This document shows, one piece after another, positions 48,167-57,892 of a stretch of 64,000 nucleotides of DNA; the stretch's first letter is position 1, and the number at the start of each line of letters is the position of its first letter. The position numbers and the translations under genes are program-made. Location of the stretch: the NCBI GenBank assembly GCA_033063855.1, contig CP093831.1, positions 1,240,001 through 1,304,000 on the forward strand. Reading direction: 5' to 3'. Below the pieces are notes generated by a model, which saw only the letters and a list, made by a program, of their open reading frames with translations, made no database searches and was not told where the DNA came from. Source of the stretch: Smittia aterrima. Lineage: Eukaryota; Arthropoda; Insecta; Diptera; Chironomidae.

Positions 48167-49759
48167 TTAAGCGTATGGGCAAGGACATCCTCTGCAAAAG
48201 ACTGAAGTATGTTGGGAACAGAGTCTGATCAACTGAACCAGAATTTCAATAAGATCACGCTCAAATGCGCAAAGAAGGCATCGAATGGCATTGCTTAGGT
48301 TTCCAAGAAGTTCGTTGATAAGACTTATTATTAGCAAGACGACATTTGGAAGTGCGCGGATGATTGCATTGAGTTCGTTAATAATTCTTTGAAGATCCGC
48401 AAGCAACGAACCAGCATTGATTAATCTGATTATTTCGTGGATTCTGCGAATGATAATAAAGATAACCTGAAGAATTGCGCGAATTCGAACACTCAAGCTA
48501 GCAATAAGTTGTCGAATCAGTCTGCTAAGTCTTTCAAGTAAAACTCGCAACAAAGCAATAATTTGTCTTAGCAGGTTCAAGATGGCAGGATTATTTCCGT
48601 GTCCTTGACATTGTCTTAGAATAACTTCGAGGAGTGCTCTAAGTCTTGCAATAAGCAAACGCAAATACTGAATAATTCCATATATCAAATTTCGGAGGAG
48701 CGAAAGCACTCTGTCAAGAAGTTGTTGGATACTAGCAAAGATTGCCCTGAAGAGACTTCTGATAATTGCAGCGACGTTGCCTTGGACTCCTTGCAGCAGT
48801 CGATTGATAAGAACTTCAATTACACTCAGCTCTGCTCGAAGCTCTGCAACTGCACTAACTACAACGTTAACTATGCTGTTGAGTAAGGATTCGACTTGGG
48901 AGACAATCTGACTCAATAACTGAAGAATTTCTGCGACGAGCTGATCGACAACTTGAACAGAAGCAGGGCGACTTGCTATAACGCTTGATGGTCGTGAAGC
49001 GGAGGCGCTATATGGTCGTGAAGCGGAGGCGCTAGATGGTCGTGAAGCGGAGGCGCTAGATGGTCGTGAAGCGGAGGCGCTAGATGGTCGTGAAGCGGAG
49101 GCGCTAGATGGTCGGGATCCTGAAGCAGAAGCTGCAACGCTTGCCGAAGCACTAGATGGTCGGGATCCTGAAGCAGAAGCCGCAACGCTTGCCGAAGCAC
49201 TAGATGGTCGGGATCCTGAAGCAGAAGCCGCAACGCTTGCCGAAGCACTAGACTGTCTTGATCCTGAAGCAGAAGCACCATAGCTGGCCGAAGCACTAGA
49301 CTGTCTTGAACCTGAAGCGGAGGCACCAGCACTTCCTGAAACGCTAGCAGACTGACTTGCGTATTGACTCGAAAAAACGCTTCCTGATTGACTCGCGTAT
49401 TGACTTGAATAAACGCTTCCTGATTGGCTTGCATAGACGCTACCAGAAACAGAGGCACCAACGCTTGCTGATCGACTGCCAGAAGCAGAACCTTTTTCTC
49501 CTGATCCTTTTTTGCTGCCAGAAGCAGAACCTTTTTCTCCTGATCCTTGTTTGCTGCCAGAAGCAGAACCTTTTTCTCCTGATCCTTTTTTGCTGCCAGA
49601 AGCAGAACCTTTTTCTCCTGATCCTTGTTTGCTGCCAGAAGCAGCAACACTTGCCGAAATAGATGATGCTCCAACGCTTCCAGAATTACTTGCATATTGA
49701 GGATCAGCAGTAGCTGATATGACTACAATTATGAGTGCAAACAATGTTAACACTTTCAT
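48167..49759 (-). CDS. secreted Ser-rich repeat protein 3, candidate silk-like
   Basis: 530 residues, single exon. Signal peptide MKVLTLFALIIVVISATA, then DPQ. The repeat region is a mosaic of several types in order: SGSKKGSGEKGSA or SGSKQGSGEKGSA (four units), SGSVYASQ and SGSVFSSQYASQSAS as in protein 2, SASASVAASASGSRPS (three or four), then ASRPSS units. The GSGEKGS units foreshadow the GSHEK repeats of protein 4. The C-terminal domain starts VVDQLVAEILQLLSQIV and ends with CLLC and CRGCPCPYA. Its version is closer to protein 4 (LRQIIALLRVLLERLSRLI) than to proteins 1 and 2. A TATA box lies 73 nt upstream. Extracellular structural secretion inferred; no known family recognised. Confidence 0.85.
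   Translation of the reverse strand: MKVLTLFALIIVVISATADPQYASNSGSVGASSISASVAASGSKQGSGEKGSASGSKKGSGEKGSASGSKQGSGEKGSASGSKKGSGEKGSASGSRSASVGASVSGSVYASQSGSVYSSQYASQSGSVFSSQYASQSASVSGSAGASASGSRQSSASASYGASASGSRQSSASASVAASASGSRPSSASASVAASASGSRPSSASASVAASASGSRPSSASASRPSSASASRPSSASASRPSSASASRPYSASASRPSSVIASRPASVQVVDQLVAEILQLLSQIVSQVESLLNSIVNVVVSAVAELRAELSVIEVLINRLLQGVQGNVAAIIRSLFRAIFASIQQLLDRVLSLLRNLIYGIIQYLRLLIARLRALLEVILRQCQGHGNNPAILNLLRQIIALLRVLLERLSRLIRQLIASLSVRIRAILQVIFIIIRRIHEIIRLINAGSLLADLQRIINELNAIIRALPNVVLLIISLINELLGNLSNAIRCLLCAFERDLIEILVQLIRLCSQHTSVFCRGCPCPYA
48980..49640 (-). repeat. mosaic of coding repeats in repeat protein 3
   Basis: Three families of tandem units follow each other: 24-nt units giving ASRPSSAS (48980-49110), 51-nt units around GATGGTCGGGATCCTGAAGC (49105-49250), and 60-nt units around GCCAGAAGCAGAACCTTTTT (49480-49640). 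Confidence 0.85.
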
Positions 49760-49831
49760 TTTTGGTGTGAAACAACTTTTATTTTCTCACTAGACGAGAG
49801 CGAAACTGATAACTGATAATGCTTGAGTTAG

Positions 49832-50060
49832 TTTTTATAGCAAAGCTCAAACACTGCTCCTTCATTAACTTTAAAGCTGTCCAACACGCTTAGTTCTTGA
49901 TTGGAAGAATATTTACTCAAAATGTTCATCTCGATAACAAATTGTTTTTCAATCGAACCTATTAAGCTTTTCACGTGTCAAGCTGTTGCTATAAATAATC
50001 GAATGAATAATCAAAACGCGCAACTCTAATGAACAACAAGTTAGCACTTGTGTAAAGATC
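49832..50060 (-). promoter_or_regulatory. shared promoter module of repeat protein 3
   Basis: TATAAAAA at 49832-49839, with upstream GAAGGAGCAGTGTTTGAGC, GTTGGACAGCTTTAAAGTTA and CAAGTGCTAACTTGTTGTTC. Closest to the module of protein 4. Confidence 0.75.
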
Positions 50061-50184
50061 AATCTATTTTTGTCAATTAATTTTCGTTGTTTTGATAAAT
50101 GTTAACCGTCTTCATTACTATCAATAGATTTGGTTTAAAATTTAAATTTTTTAGATAGAACTTTATATTTTATTTCTTCCGCTT

Positions 50185-50590
50185 CTATGAACGAAGGTCA
50201 TCAAAGTATGTCCCTTGCTCTGACGTGTAGTCAATAATATGCTTCCAATAAGGATTATTTTTCAAGAGATCAGCTTTCCCGAAGATCACAAGCAACGATC
50301 GAGCGCGAGATATTGTAACGTTTATGCGTTTCGGGCAATGCACAAATCCAATGTTAAACTTGAATTCACTGTTGAAATATTTCTCCTCAGTTCGAAACAT
50401 TGATAAAAAAATTATTTGCCGCCCTTGTCCCTGAAAGATTTTTAATTAATTTCGTGAACAGCAAAGATCGAAAAGCTCACCTGAAATTCTTCAACGGTTC
50501 TAATTTTCAAATCAGCATCTGGAAGATTGACAAGCTTTTTCTTTAGTTTCTGCTGTTGCAGTGCATAAGGAGTGATCTGAAATTATTCGA
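50185..50590 (-). pseudogene. partial copy of the MOV10-like last exon, with an extra intron
   Basis: Copy of the last exon of the helicase at 54542-54883, keeping the same ending (TYFDDLRS and stop) and NVTISRARSLLVIFGKADLL. The sequence is still open: exon parts 50481-50576 and 50185-50430 are separated by a 50-bp GT-AG intron (50431-50480) that the complete gene lacks. All upstream exons, hence helicase motifs I to III, are missing, so it cannot make a helicase. High identity marks it as the most recent duplication scar. Whether it is transcribed is unknown. Confidence 0.85.
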
Positions 50591-50770
50591 TGATTTGTTC
50601 AAGGGGAGGCGCCGTGGGTTTTTTCTGCTCTTGTTGTTGGACCAAAAGATAAAAAAAAATTGAGGGGCAATGCTCTTTAAACATTTCAATTAAGGGGCGA
50701 TGACTCTTGCGCTGAAAAAACCACAATTTTACCTTTTGCCAACACGCTTGGCCAATCTAGGTATATTGTT
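50591..50770. other. unassigned spacer
   Basis: A short low-copy stretch with GGGGAGGCGCCGTGGG and GGGGCAATG/GGGGCGATG repeats that does not align to the other spacers of the cluster. Possibly an insertion that replaced the DDX31 fragment seen at the older junctions. Confidence 0.35.
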
Positions 50771-50902
50771 ATCTAAGTTTAAACAAACAACTCAAATATT
50801 TTGACTGTAAATATTTTTATTAGAACTTTTAAAAGTTTTGGATTAAACAACGACTTAAGGAATAAAATTCAACAACATCAAAGAAGAATTAAGCTGCATA
50901 AT

Positions 50903-53900
50903 TTAAGCGTATGGGCAAGGGCATCTTCCACAAAAGACTGAATTATTTTGGGACAGGAGTCTGATCAAGATAATCAGAATTTCAGTAAGATCACGCTCCA
51001 ATGCGCAAAGAAGGCATCGAATGGCATTACTCAGGTTTCCAAGAAGTTCGTTGATGAGACTTATTATTTGCAGGATGACATTTGGAATTGCGCGGACGAT
51101 TGCATTGAGTTCGTTAATAATTCTTTGGAGATCCGCAAGCAACGAACCAGCATTGATTAATCTGATTATTTCCTGGATTCTGCGAATGATATTAAAGATA
51201 ATTTGTAAGATTGCTCTGATTCGACCACTGAAGTTAGCAACAAGTTGTCGAATCAGTCTGCTAATTCTTTCAAGGAAAACTCGTAACTCTGCAATAATTT
51301 GTCTTAGCTGGTTCACAATGGCAGCATTATTTCCGTTTCCTTGACACTGTCTCAGAATAATTTCGAGTAGTGCTCTGATTCTTGCAATAAATAAACGCAA
51401 GTTCTGAATAACTCCATATATCAAATTTCGAATGAGTGAAAGAACTCTGTCAAGAAGTTGTTGGACACTACTAAAGATAGCCCTGAAGAGACTTCTAATA
51501 GTTGCAGCGATGTTGCCTTGGACTCCATTCAGCAGTTGATTGATTTGAGCTTCAATTACACACAGTTCTGCTCGAAGCTCTGCAACTGCACTAACTACAA
51601 CGTCAATAATGTTATTGAGTAAGGCTTCGACTTGGAAGACAATCTGTTCCAATAACTGAAGTATTTCTGCTACAAGCTGATCGATAACATGAGATACTTT
51701 CTCATGCGATCCCTTCTCGTGCGATCCTTTCTCGTGCGATCCCTTCTCGTGCGATTCCTTCTCGTGCGATTCCTTCTCGTGCGATTCCTTCTCGTGCGAT
51801 TCCTTCTCGTGCGATTCCTTCTCGTGCGATTCCTTCTCGTGCGATTCCTTCTCGTGCGATTCCTTCTCGTGCGATTCCTTCTCGTGCGATTCCTTCTCGT
51901 GCGATTCCTTCTCGTGCGATTCCTTCTCGTGCGATTCCTTCTCGTGCGATTCCTTCTCGTGCGATTCCTTCTCGTGCGATTCCTTCTCGTGCGATTCCTT
52001 CTCGTGCGATTCCTTCTCGTGCGATTCCTTCTCGTGCGATTCCTTCTCGTGCGATCCCTTCTCGTTGTCAGTAGTGGCTCCACTTTCGTGCGATCCCTTC
52101 TCGTACGATCCTTTCTCGTGCGGTCCTTTCCCGTGCGATCCTTTTTCGTGCGATCCCTTCTCGTGCGATCCCTTCTCGTGCGATCCCTTCTCGTGCGATC
52201 CCTTCTCGTGCGATCCCTTCTCGTGCGATCCTTTTTCGTGCGATCCCTTCTCGTGCGATCCTTTCTCGTGCGATCCTTTTTCGTGCGATCCCTTCTCGTG
52301 CGATCCTTTTACGTGCGATCCCTTCTCGTGCGATCGTTTTTCGTGCGATCCTTTCTCGTGCGATTCCTTCTCGTGCGATTCCTTCTCGTGCGATTCCTTC
52401 TCGTGCGATCCCTTCTCGTGCGATCCTTTCTCGTGCGATTCCTTCTCGTGCGATCCCTTCTCGTGTGATCCTTTCTCGTGCGATCCTTTTTCGTGCGATC
52501 CCTTCTCGTGCGATCCTTTCTCGTGCGATTCCTTCTCGTGCGATTCCTTCTCGTGCGATTCCTTCTCGTGCGATTCCTTCTCGTGCGATTCCTTCTCGTG
52601 CGATTCCTTCTCGTGCGATTCCTTCTCGTGCGATTCCTTCTCGTGCGATCCCTTCTCGTTGTCAGTAGTGGCTCCACTTTCGTGCGATCCCTTCTCGTGC
52701 GATCCTTTCTTGTGCGATCCCTTCTCGTGTGATCCTTTCTCGTGCGATCCTTTCTCGTGCGATTCCTTCTCGTGCGATCCTTTCTCGTGCGATTCCTTCA
52801 CGTGCGATCCCTTCTCGTTGTCAGTAGTGGCTCCACTTTCGTGCGATCCCTTCTCGTGCGATCCCTTCTCGTGCGATCCTTTTTCGTGCGATCCCTTCTC
52901 GTGCGATCCTTTCTCGTGCGATTCCTTCTCGTGCGATCCCTTCTCGTTGTCAGTAGTGGCTCCACTTTCGTGCGATCCCTTCTCGTGCGATCCTTTTTCG
53001 TGCGATCCCTTCTCGTGCGATCCCTTCTCGTGCGATCCTTTCTCGTGCGATCCTTTCTCGTGCGATCCTTTCTCGTGCGATCCTTTCTCGTGCGATCCTT
53101 TCTCGTGCGATCCTTTCTCGTGCGATCCTTTCTCGTGCGATCCTTTCTCGTGCGATCCTTTCTCGTGCGATCCTTTTTCGTGCGATCCCTTCTCGTGCGA
53201 TCCTTTTTCGTGCGATCCCTTCTCGTGCGATCCTTTCTCGTGCGATCCCTTCTCGTGTGATCCTTTCTCGTGCGATTCCTTCTCGTGCGATCCCTTCTCG
53301 TTGTCAGTAGTGGCTCCACTTTCGTGCGATCCCTTCTCGTGCGATCCTTTTTCGTGTGATCCCTTCTTGTGCGATCCCTTCTCGTGCGATCCTTTCTCGT
53401 GCGATCCTTTCTCGTGCGATCCTTTCTCGTGCGATCCTTTCTCGTGCGATCCTTTCTCGTGCGATCCTTTCTCGTGCGATCCTTTCTCGTGCGATCCTTT
53501 CTCGTGCGATCCTTTCTCGTGCGATCCTTTCTCGTGCGATCCTTTCTCGTGCGATCCTTTCTCGTGCGATCCTTTCTCGTGCGATCCTTTCTCGTGCGAT
53601 CCTTTCTCGTGCGATCCTTTCTCGTGCGATCCCTTCTCGTGCGATCCTTTCTCGTGCGATCCTTCTCGTGCGATCCTTCTCGTGCGATTCCTTCTCGTGC
53701 GATTCCTTCTCGTGCGATCCTTTCTCGTGCGATCCTTTCTCGTGCGATCCTTTCTCGTGCGATCCTTTCTCGTGCGATCCTTTCTCGTGCGATCCTTTCT
53801 CGTGCGATCCTTTCTCGTGCGATCCTTTCTCGTGCGATCCTTTCTCGTGCGATCCTTTCTCGTGCGATCCTTTTTCGTGCGATCCTTTTTCGTGCGATCC

Positions 53901-54116
53901 TTTTTCGTGCGATCCCTTCTCGTGCGATCCTTTCTCGTGCGATCCTTTTTCGTTGTCAGTAGTGGCTCCACTTTCGTGCGATCCTTTTTCGTGCGATCCA
54001 CCTCCGTGCGATCCTTTTTCGCTGCCTGAAAAGCTTCCAGAATGACTTGTATATTGCGGATCTGCGATAGCTGATATAGCAACAGCTATAAGTACAAACA
54101 ATATAAACACTTTCAT
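50903..54116 (-). CDS. secreted His/Glu/Lys pentapeptide-repeat protein 4, frame broken as assembled
   Basis: Signal peptide MKVFILFVLIAVAISAIA and DPQ at 54116, then GSHEK or ESHEK pentapeptides from 15-nt units, about 150 copies, interrupted six times by ESGATTDNEK. The conserved C-terminal domain (VIDQLVAEILQLLEQIV to CLLC and CGRCPCPYA) occupies 50903-51690. The N-terminal and C-terminal frames disagree: two adjacent repeat units at 53656-53669 and 53670-53683 are 14 nt instead of 15, a net loss of 2 nt. Read literally, the protein leaves the SHEK frame there and stops near 53304. Without this defect the product would be about 1070 residues. It could be a sequencing or assembly error, a null allele, or a natural length variant. 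The repeat is very hydrophilic and charged, unlike the Ser/Ala repeats of its paralogues. TATA box 75 nt upstream. Confidence 0.8.
51695..54010 (-). repeat. 15-nt coding minisatellite
   Basis: About 150 tandem copies of a 15-nt unit (plus strand GCGATCCTTTCTCGT, GCGATCCCTTCTCGT or GCGATTCCTTCTCGT). Variants are grouped in blocks, for example an unbroken run of the ATTCC type at 51750-52050 and of the CCTTT type at 53385-53635. TTGTCAGTAGTGGCTCCACT recurs near 52067, 52659, 52819, 52948, 53302 and 53953 and marks higher-order duplications. Confidence 0.95.
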
Positions 54117-54190
54117 TTTTAGTTTGAAATAACTCTTATTTTCTCACAAGTCGAGAATAAAACTGATGACTTTGATAGAGTTTGGCTTCG

Positions 54191-54430
54191 TTTTTATAGC
54201 AAAGCTTAAAGACTGCTCTTTTATTAAGTTTAAAGCTGTCCAACACGCTTAGTTCTTTATTGGAAGAATATATACTCAAAATCTTCGTCTCGAACAAATT
54301 GTTTTTCAATCGAACGTATTAACGTATTCTTCTTTTCACGTGTCAAGCTGTTGCTATAAATAATTAAATGAATAATTAAAACGCGTAACTCGAATGAACA
54401 ACAAGTTGACACTTGTGTGAAGATCGATCT
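54191..54430 (-). promoter_or_regulatory. shared promoter module of repeat protein 4
   Basis: TATAAAAA at 54191-54198, preceded by GTCTTTAAGCTTTGC, GTTGGACAGCTTTAAACTTA and CAAGTGTCAACTTGTTGTTC. It directly abuts the 3' end of the complete MOV10-like gene. Confidence 0.75.
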
Positions 54431-54541
54431 ATTTTTGTCAATCAATTTTCGTTGTTTTGATAAATGTTATTATCGTCTTCATAGATTTGGTTTAAAATTT
54501 AAAACTTTTAGACATAACATAATATTTTATTTCTTCCGATT

Positions 54542-57500
54542 CTATGAACGAAGGTCATCGAAGTATGTTCCGTGTTCTGACGTGTAATCAATAATATGCT
54601 TCCAATAAGGATTATTTTTCAAGAGATCAGCTTTTCCGAAGATCACAAGCAACGATCGAGCACGAGAAATTGTAACGTTTATGCGTTTCGGGCAATGCAC
54701 AAATCCAATGTTAAACTTGAAGTCACTGTTGAAATATTTCTCCTCAGTTCGAACCATTGATAACAAAATGATCTGCCGCTCTTGTCCCTGAAATTCTTCG
54801 ACGGTTCCAATTTTCAAATCAGCATCTGGAAGATTGACAAGCTTTTTCTTCAGTTTCTGCTGTTGAAGTGCATAAGGAGTGATCTGAAATTATTCGAAAT
54901 CATTAGACATTTTTCTAAAAGAGTTTGAAATTGACTCACAATTCCTACTTCATTGAATGGAATGTCAACATCCTTCATCTGCTTCAAGCGAGCTAAATAA
55001 GCATGAATTGCTTTGATCTCCGTTGCGTTGTACCAAGAACTCGAATCTTTTTCTCGTCGATTGACTCCTTTCGCAACATTGTAGAAATGAATGCCACAGT
55101 TTGTTATTTTCTTGTTCATTTTAAGTTCTATGATTTGAAGTAACTTTGCGTCTGAATTCCCATCAGCTCCGATAGTACTTTGAAGCTCTGAGTTGTAGAA
55201 AAGTTTGTTGTAGACATTAAGAATGCTTGGTAGTGCTCGATAATTAATTTTCAGCTTCGTTACAAATCGAGGATCATAAGCTCTTCCGTCTGGTCCTTGA
55301 GATTGTGAATAACATTCATTGCTGCTAAGCAGTCGCTCGAGCATTGAAATGTCTGTTTTCCAATATTTGCCAATCATGGAAACGCTTGGAGGTCCGAGTT
55401 GCTTTGGATCACCTGCTAGAACGATTTGACAGTGACCTCGAGACATTAGCGCGATTGGAATTAATGTTTGTGCTTCCACAGCTTGTCCAGCTTCGTCAAC
55501 TATGATGTGACTGAAATGGTTCTCTTTAAACTTCATCTGCATCAATGTACCAAACGAGCTCAGAGTCGCAACGCAAATACGGAACGTTTCAATATCTTTT
55601 TTCTTTAGATCTTTTCGAATCTTATCAGATCCTTTCTCATCCAATTTAATCTAAAATATAAATTTTATTTAAGTTATTGCTTCTTAAAATATTTCAATCA
55701 AACTCACATTGATCTTTTTGTTTCCGTCGTCAGCGCTTACAGTTGCACAAAAAGCTTCTAGATAATCAGGAACAAAACCGTTTTCTAACTGATTATTAGA
55801 TATAATTCGAATGAGATCCTTCTTGTCTATTCCTGATTGAATAAGTTGATCTGTTAGTGAATACGCTGCAGAGTTTGAAGGTGTCGCAACGATTAAGCGG
55901 AAACTCTCGTCTCGATGTAGCTGCTTGATGATTTCAACCACGGTCATCGTCTTTCCAGTTCCTTAAAATAAAACAAAATTACTAAACGTTTTGTGAAAAC
56001 AGTTTGAGATCTCACCTGGAGGTCCATAAATGATGTAGGGCGAAGGACGACATTCCCCTTGAAGCACATTCACGACAGCTTCCTTTTGATAATTATTGAG
56101 CTTTTCATCAAACCAATCGATTTCTTTTTTAAAAGATTCAACAAGTTTTCCTTCTACAAGATCGACGTGGATTTGTTTATGTTGAGGTTCACTGGTAAAC
56201 TTGTTAGGGAAGATGAAATCCAGTCCAAATATTGAGTCGACTGTATCAATTGAGTGATGCTGATTTCGAAAAGTTGTTCTTGAAAAATCAAAATCAATCA
56301 TGTACTCGTAATCGTCGAAGCTTTTCTCAATATTGTGTGGAAACTTCAAAAGCACAAAGTCTTCTCCAACTTTTTTAATTTGTCCAATAGGAATCACTTG
56401 CTCTTCTAAAGGTTCTCCTTCGACAAGTCTTTTAGCTATGACTCTATCGCCAATAGAAATCGATGGTCGTTTCTCAGCAACATCTTTCACAACTAGTTTG
56501 TATAAACCAGCTTCAACTGAACTGTCAGGCAAGAAACGATCTCGTTCAATTCGATAGTCTCGAAATGCTGTTTCCAAAGCGATCTCCTCGATGTAAAGGC
56601 CAATGTGAAGCTTGTCTATGTAGTTTTCTTTGCTTAGCTCGTCGATGCAATCGGGATGAAAGTTGTTAAGCTTTGATATCGCATTCTCAACATTTTTAAT
56701 GTTCAACGTTCTCAATTCAGCAGGAATCGGATAACTCTTGATTCTTATTTCTTTGAAACGAGGAGCAGAGCTGACTCGCTCACTAAAATAAATATTTTTG
56801 TCATCATAAACATTTATGTCGACGAAGCAGCTTTTTTGGAATTTTTCCTTGCTATGTTGTGCTACAAAGTCGGCAACAAATTTGAATTTGTATTCTCCAA
56901 TTTGACGAGGAAAGAATGTGAAGTAATATTTGAAGGCTCTTCCCTTTTGAAGCATGATCTCGTTATATAGTTTTTTACTGTCCATCATTTGGTTGGAAGA
57001 GTCGCAGAAAATATTTGAAAGTTGCACTGTTGTGTTCGATCGATTTTCGAAGCTGATGAATTTCTCGATTACGTTTCTTTCGCTTTCTTCTATGGAAAAT
57101 TTAACATTTTTCATCTCCACAAGTCGTTGAATATTTTCCTGTTCCATTATTTCTAGAATTTCGATAACTCGCCACTTGTAGGATTTACCAGCAACATTTT
57201 GATCTGTAGCGATAGCTTCATATTCGCATCCTTGGTTTAACTTTAACTTCAGGTCATTTGAAGAATTTACAAAGTGAACGACTCGATGATTGAAAATGGT
57301 GAAATTGGAATCGATGCTTGTAACTCGACCGCTCTCAATGAGTGATTTTGCTGGTTTTATTGTTCTACCGTCTTTGAAAATGTCAGCGAATCCAACTTCC
57401 CTTAAAAGTCCTTCGATCTGGACCTACAAAGATAATTTCCGATTAAAACAAAAGGAGCAAGGACTTCACTCAAAATAACTTGCCTCGTCGCCGATCATAA

Positions 57501-57693
57501 ATGAAAACTTATCATCTGATCGTGGAATGTTGAATGTCTCTCCATCAGACTCAACAATAAAGAAATCTTCAGTAATTTCGGAGATAACTCCTGAAGCAGT
57601 GAACGTCTCAAGTTGCTGATCATCCTTGACGGCGGTTTCTTTTATTTTAATTTCATTGTTTCGAATGGCTTTGTTTAATAACGCCGCCAACAT
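54542..57693 (-). CDS. MOV10/Armitage-family SF1 RNA helicase
   Basis: Superfamily 1 (UPF1-like) RNA helicase; family members act in small-RNA pathways (MOV10, MOV10L1/Armitage). Five exons on the minus strand: 57484-57693, 56016-57423, 55708-55961, 54940-55650 and 54542-54883, total 2925 nt, 974 residues. Motifs: GPPGTGKT (I, split by the second intron), VDEAGQAVEAQ (II), LAGDPKQLGPPSVS (III), KINYRALPSILN (IV), GTVEEFQGQERQIILLSMVR (V), NVTISRARSLLVIFGKADLL (VI). The N-terminal 450 residues lack clear motifs, as in the family. Intron 1 uses a GC donor (GAG, then GCAAGT) and ends TTTGTAG. All other introns are GT-AG. It is complete, unlike its 3' copies at 50185, 47642 and 44640. It shares a 199-bp divergent promoter region with XPA. 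Which subfamily (MOV10 or Armitage) I cannot settle. Confidence 0.92.
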
Positions 57694-57892
57694 GACGATC
57701 TTTAGAGTTTAAGAATAACACTGAACAAATGCAGAGATGACCCTTGACAGTTTGACAAACAAAAGTCCGATAAGAAATCTGATCTGGGAACGAAGCTACG
57801 AATGTGGGGCGATCGGCTATTCTCAACTAAAATTTCCCTCGCTTTTGTTTCTAAGAATCAAAAATTAAAAAATTGTGAATATTTTCGTAGAA
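57694..57892. promoter_or_regulatory. bidirectional promoter region, MOV10-like and XPA
   Basis: The two start codons face away from each other across 199 bp, so both promoters must lie here or overlap the first exons. No TATA box stands out, in contrast to the repeat-protein genes. Confidence 0.5.

Noticed and set aside
51695..54010. CRISPR array
   Set aside because: Head-to-tail 15-nt units without spacers, in a eukaryotic coding gene.
52065..54029. Long plus-strand frame of CDPFS pentapeptides
   Set aside because: Mirror of the minus-strand 15-nt repeat; no plus-strand signal peptide, promoter or unique domain.
41601..54116. Balbiani ring (giant chironomid silk) genes
   Set aside because: Secreted and repetitive, but the Cys-containing constant region and Lys/Pro repeats typical of Balbiani ring proteins are not seen; the family remains unassigned.
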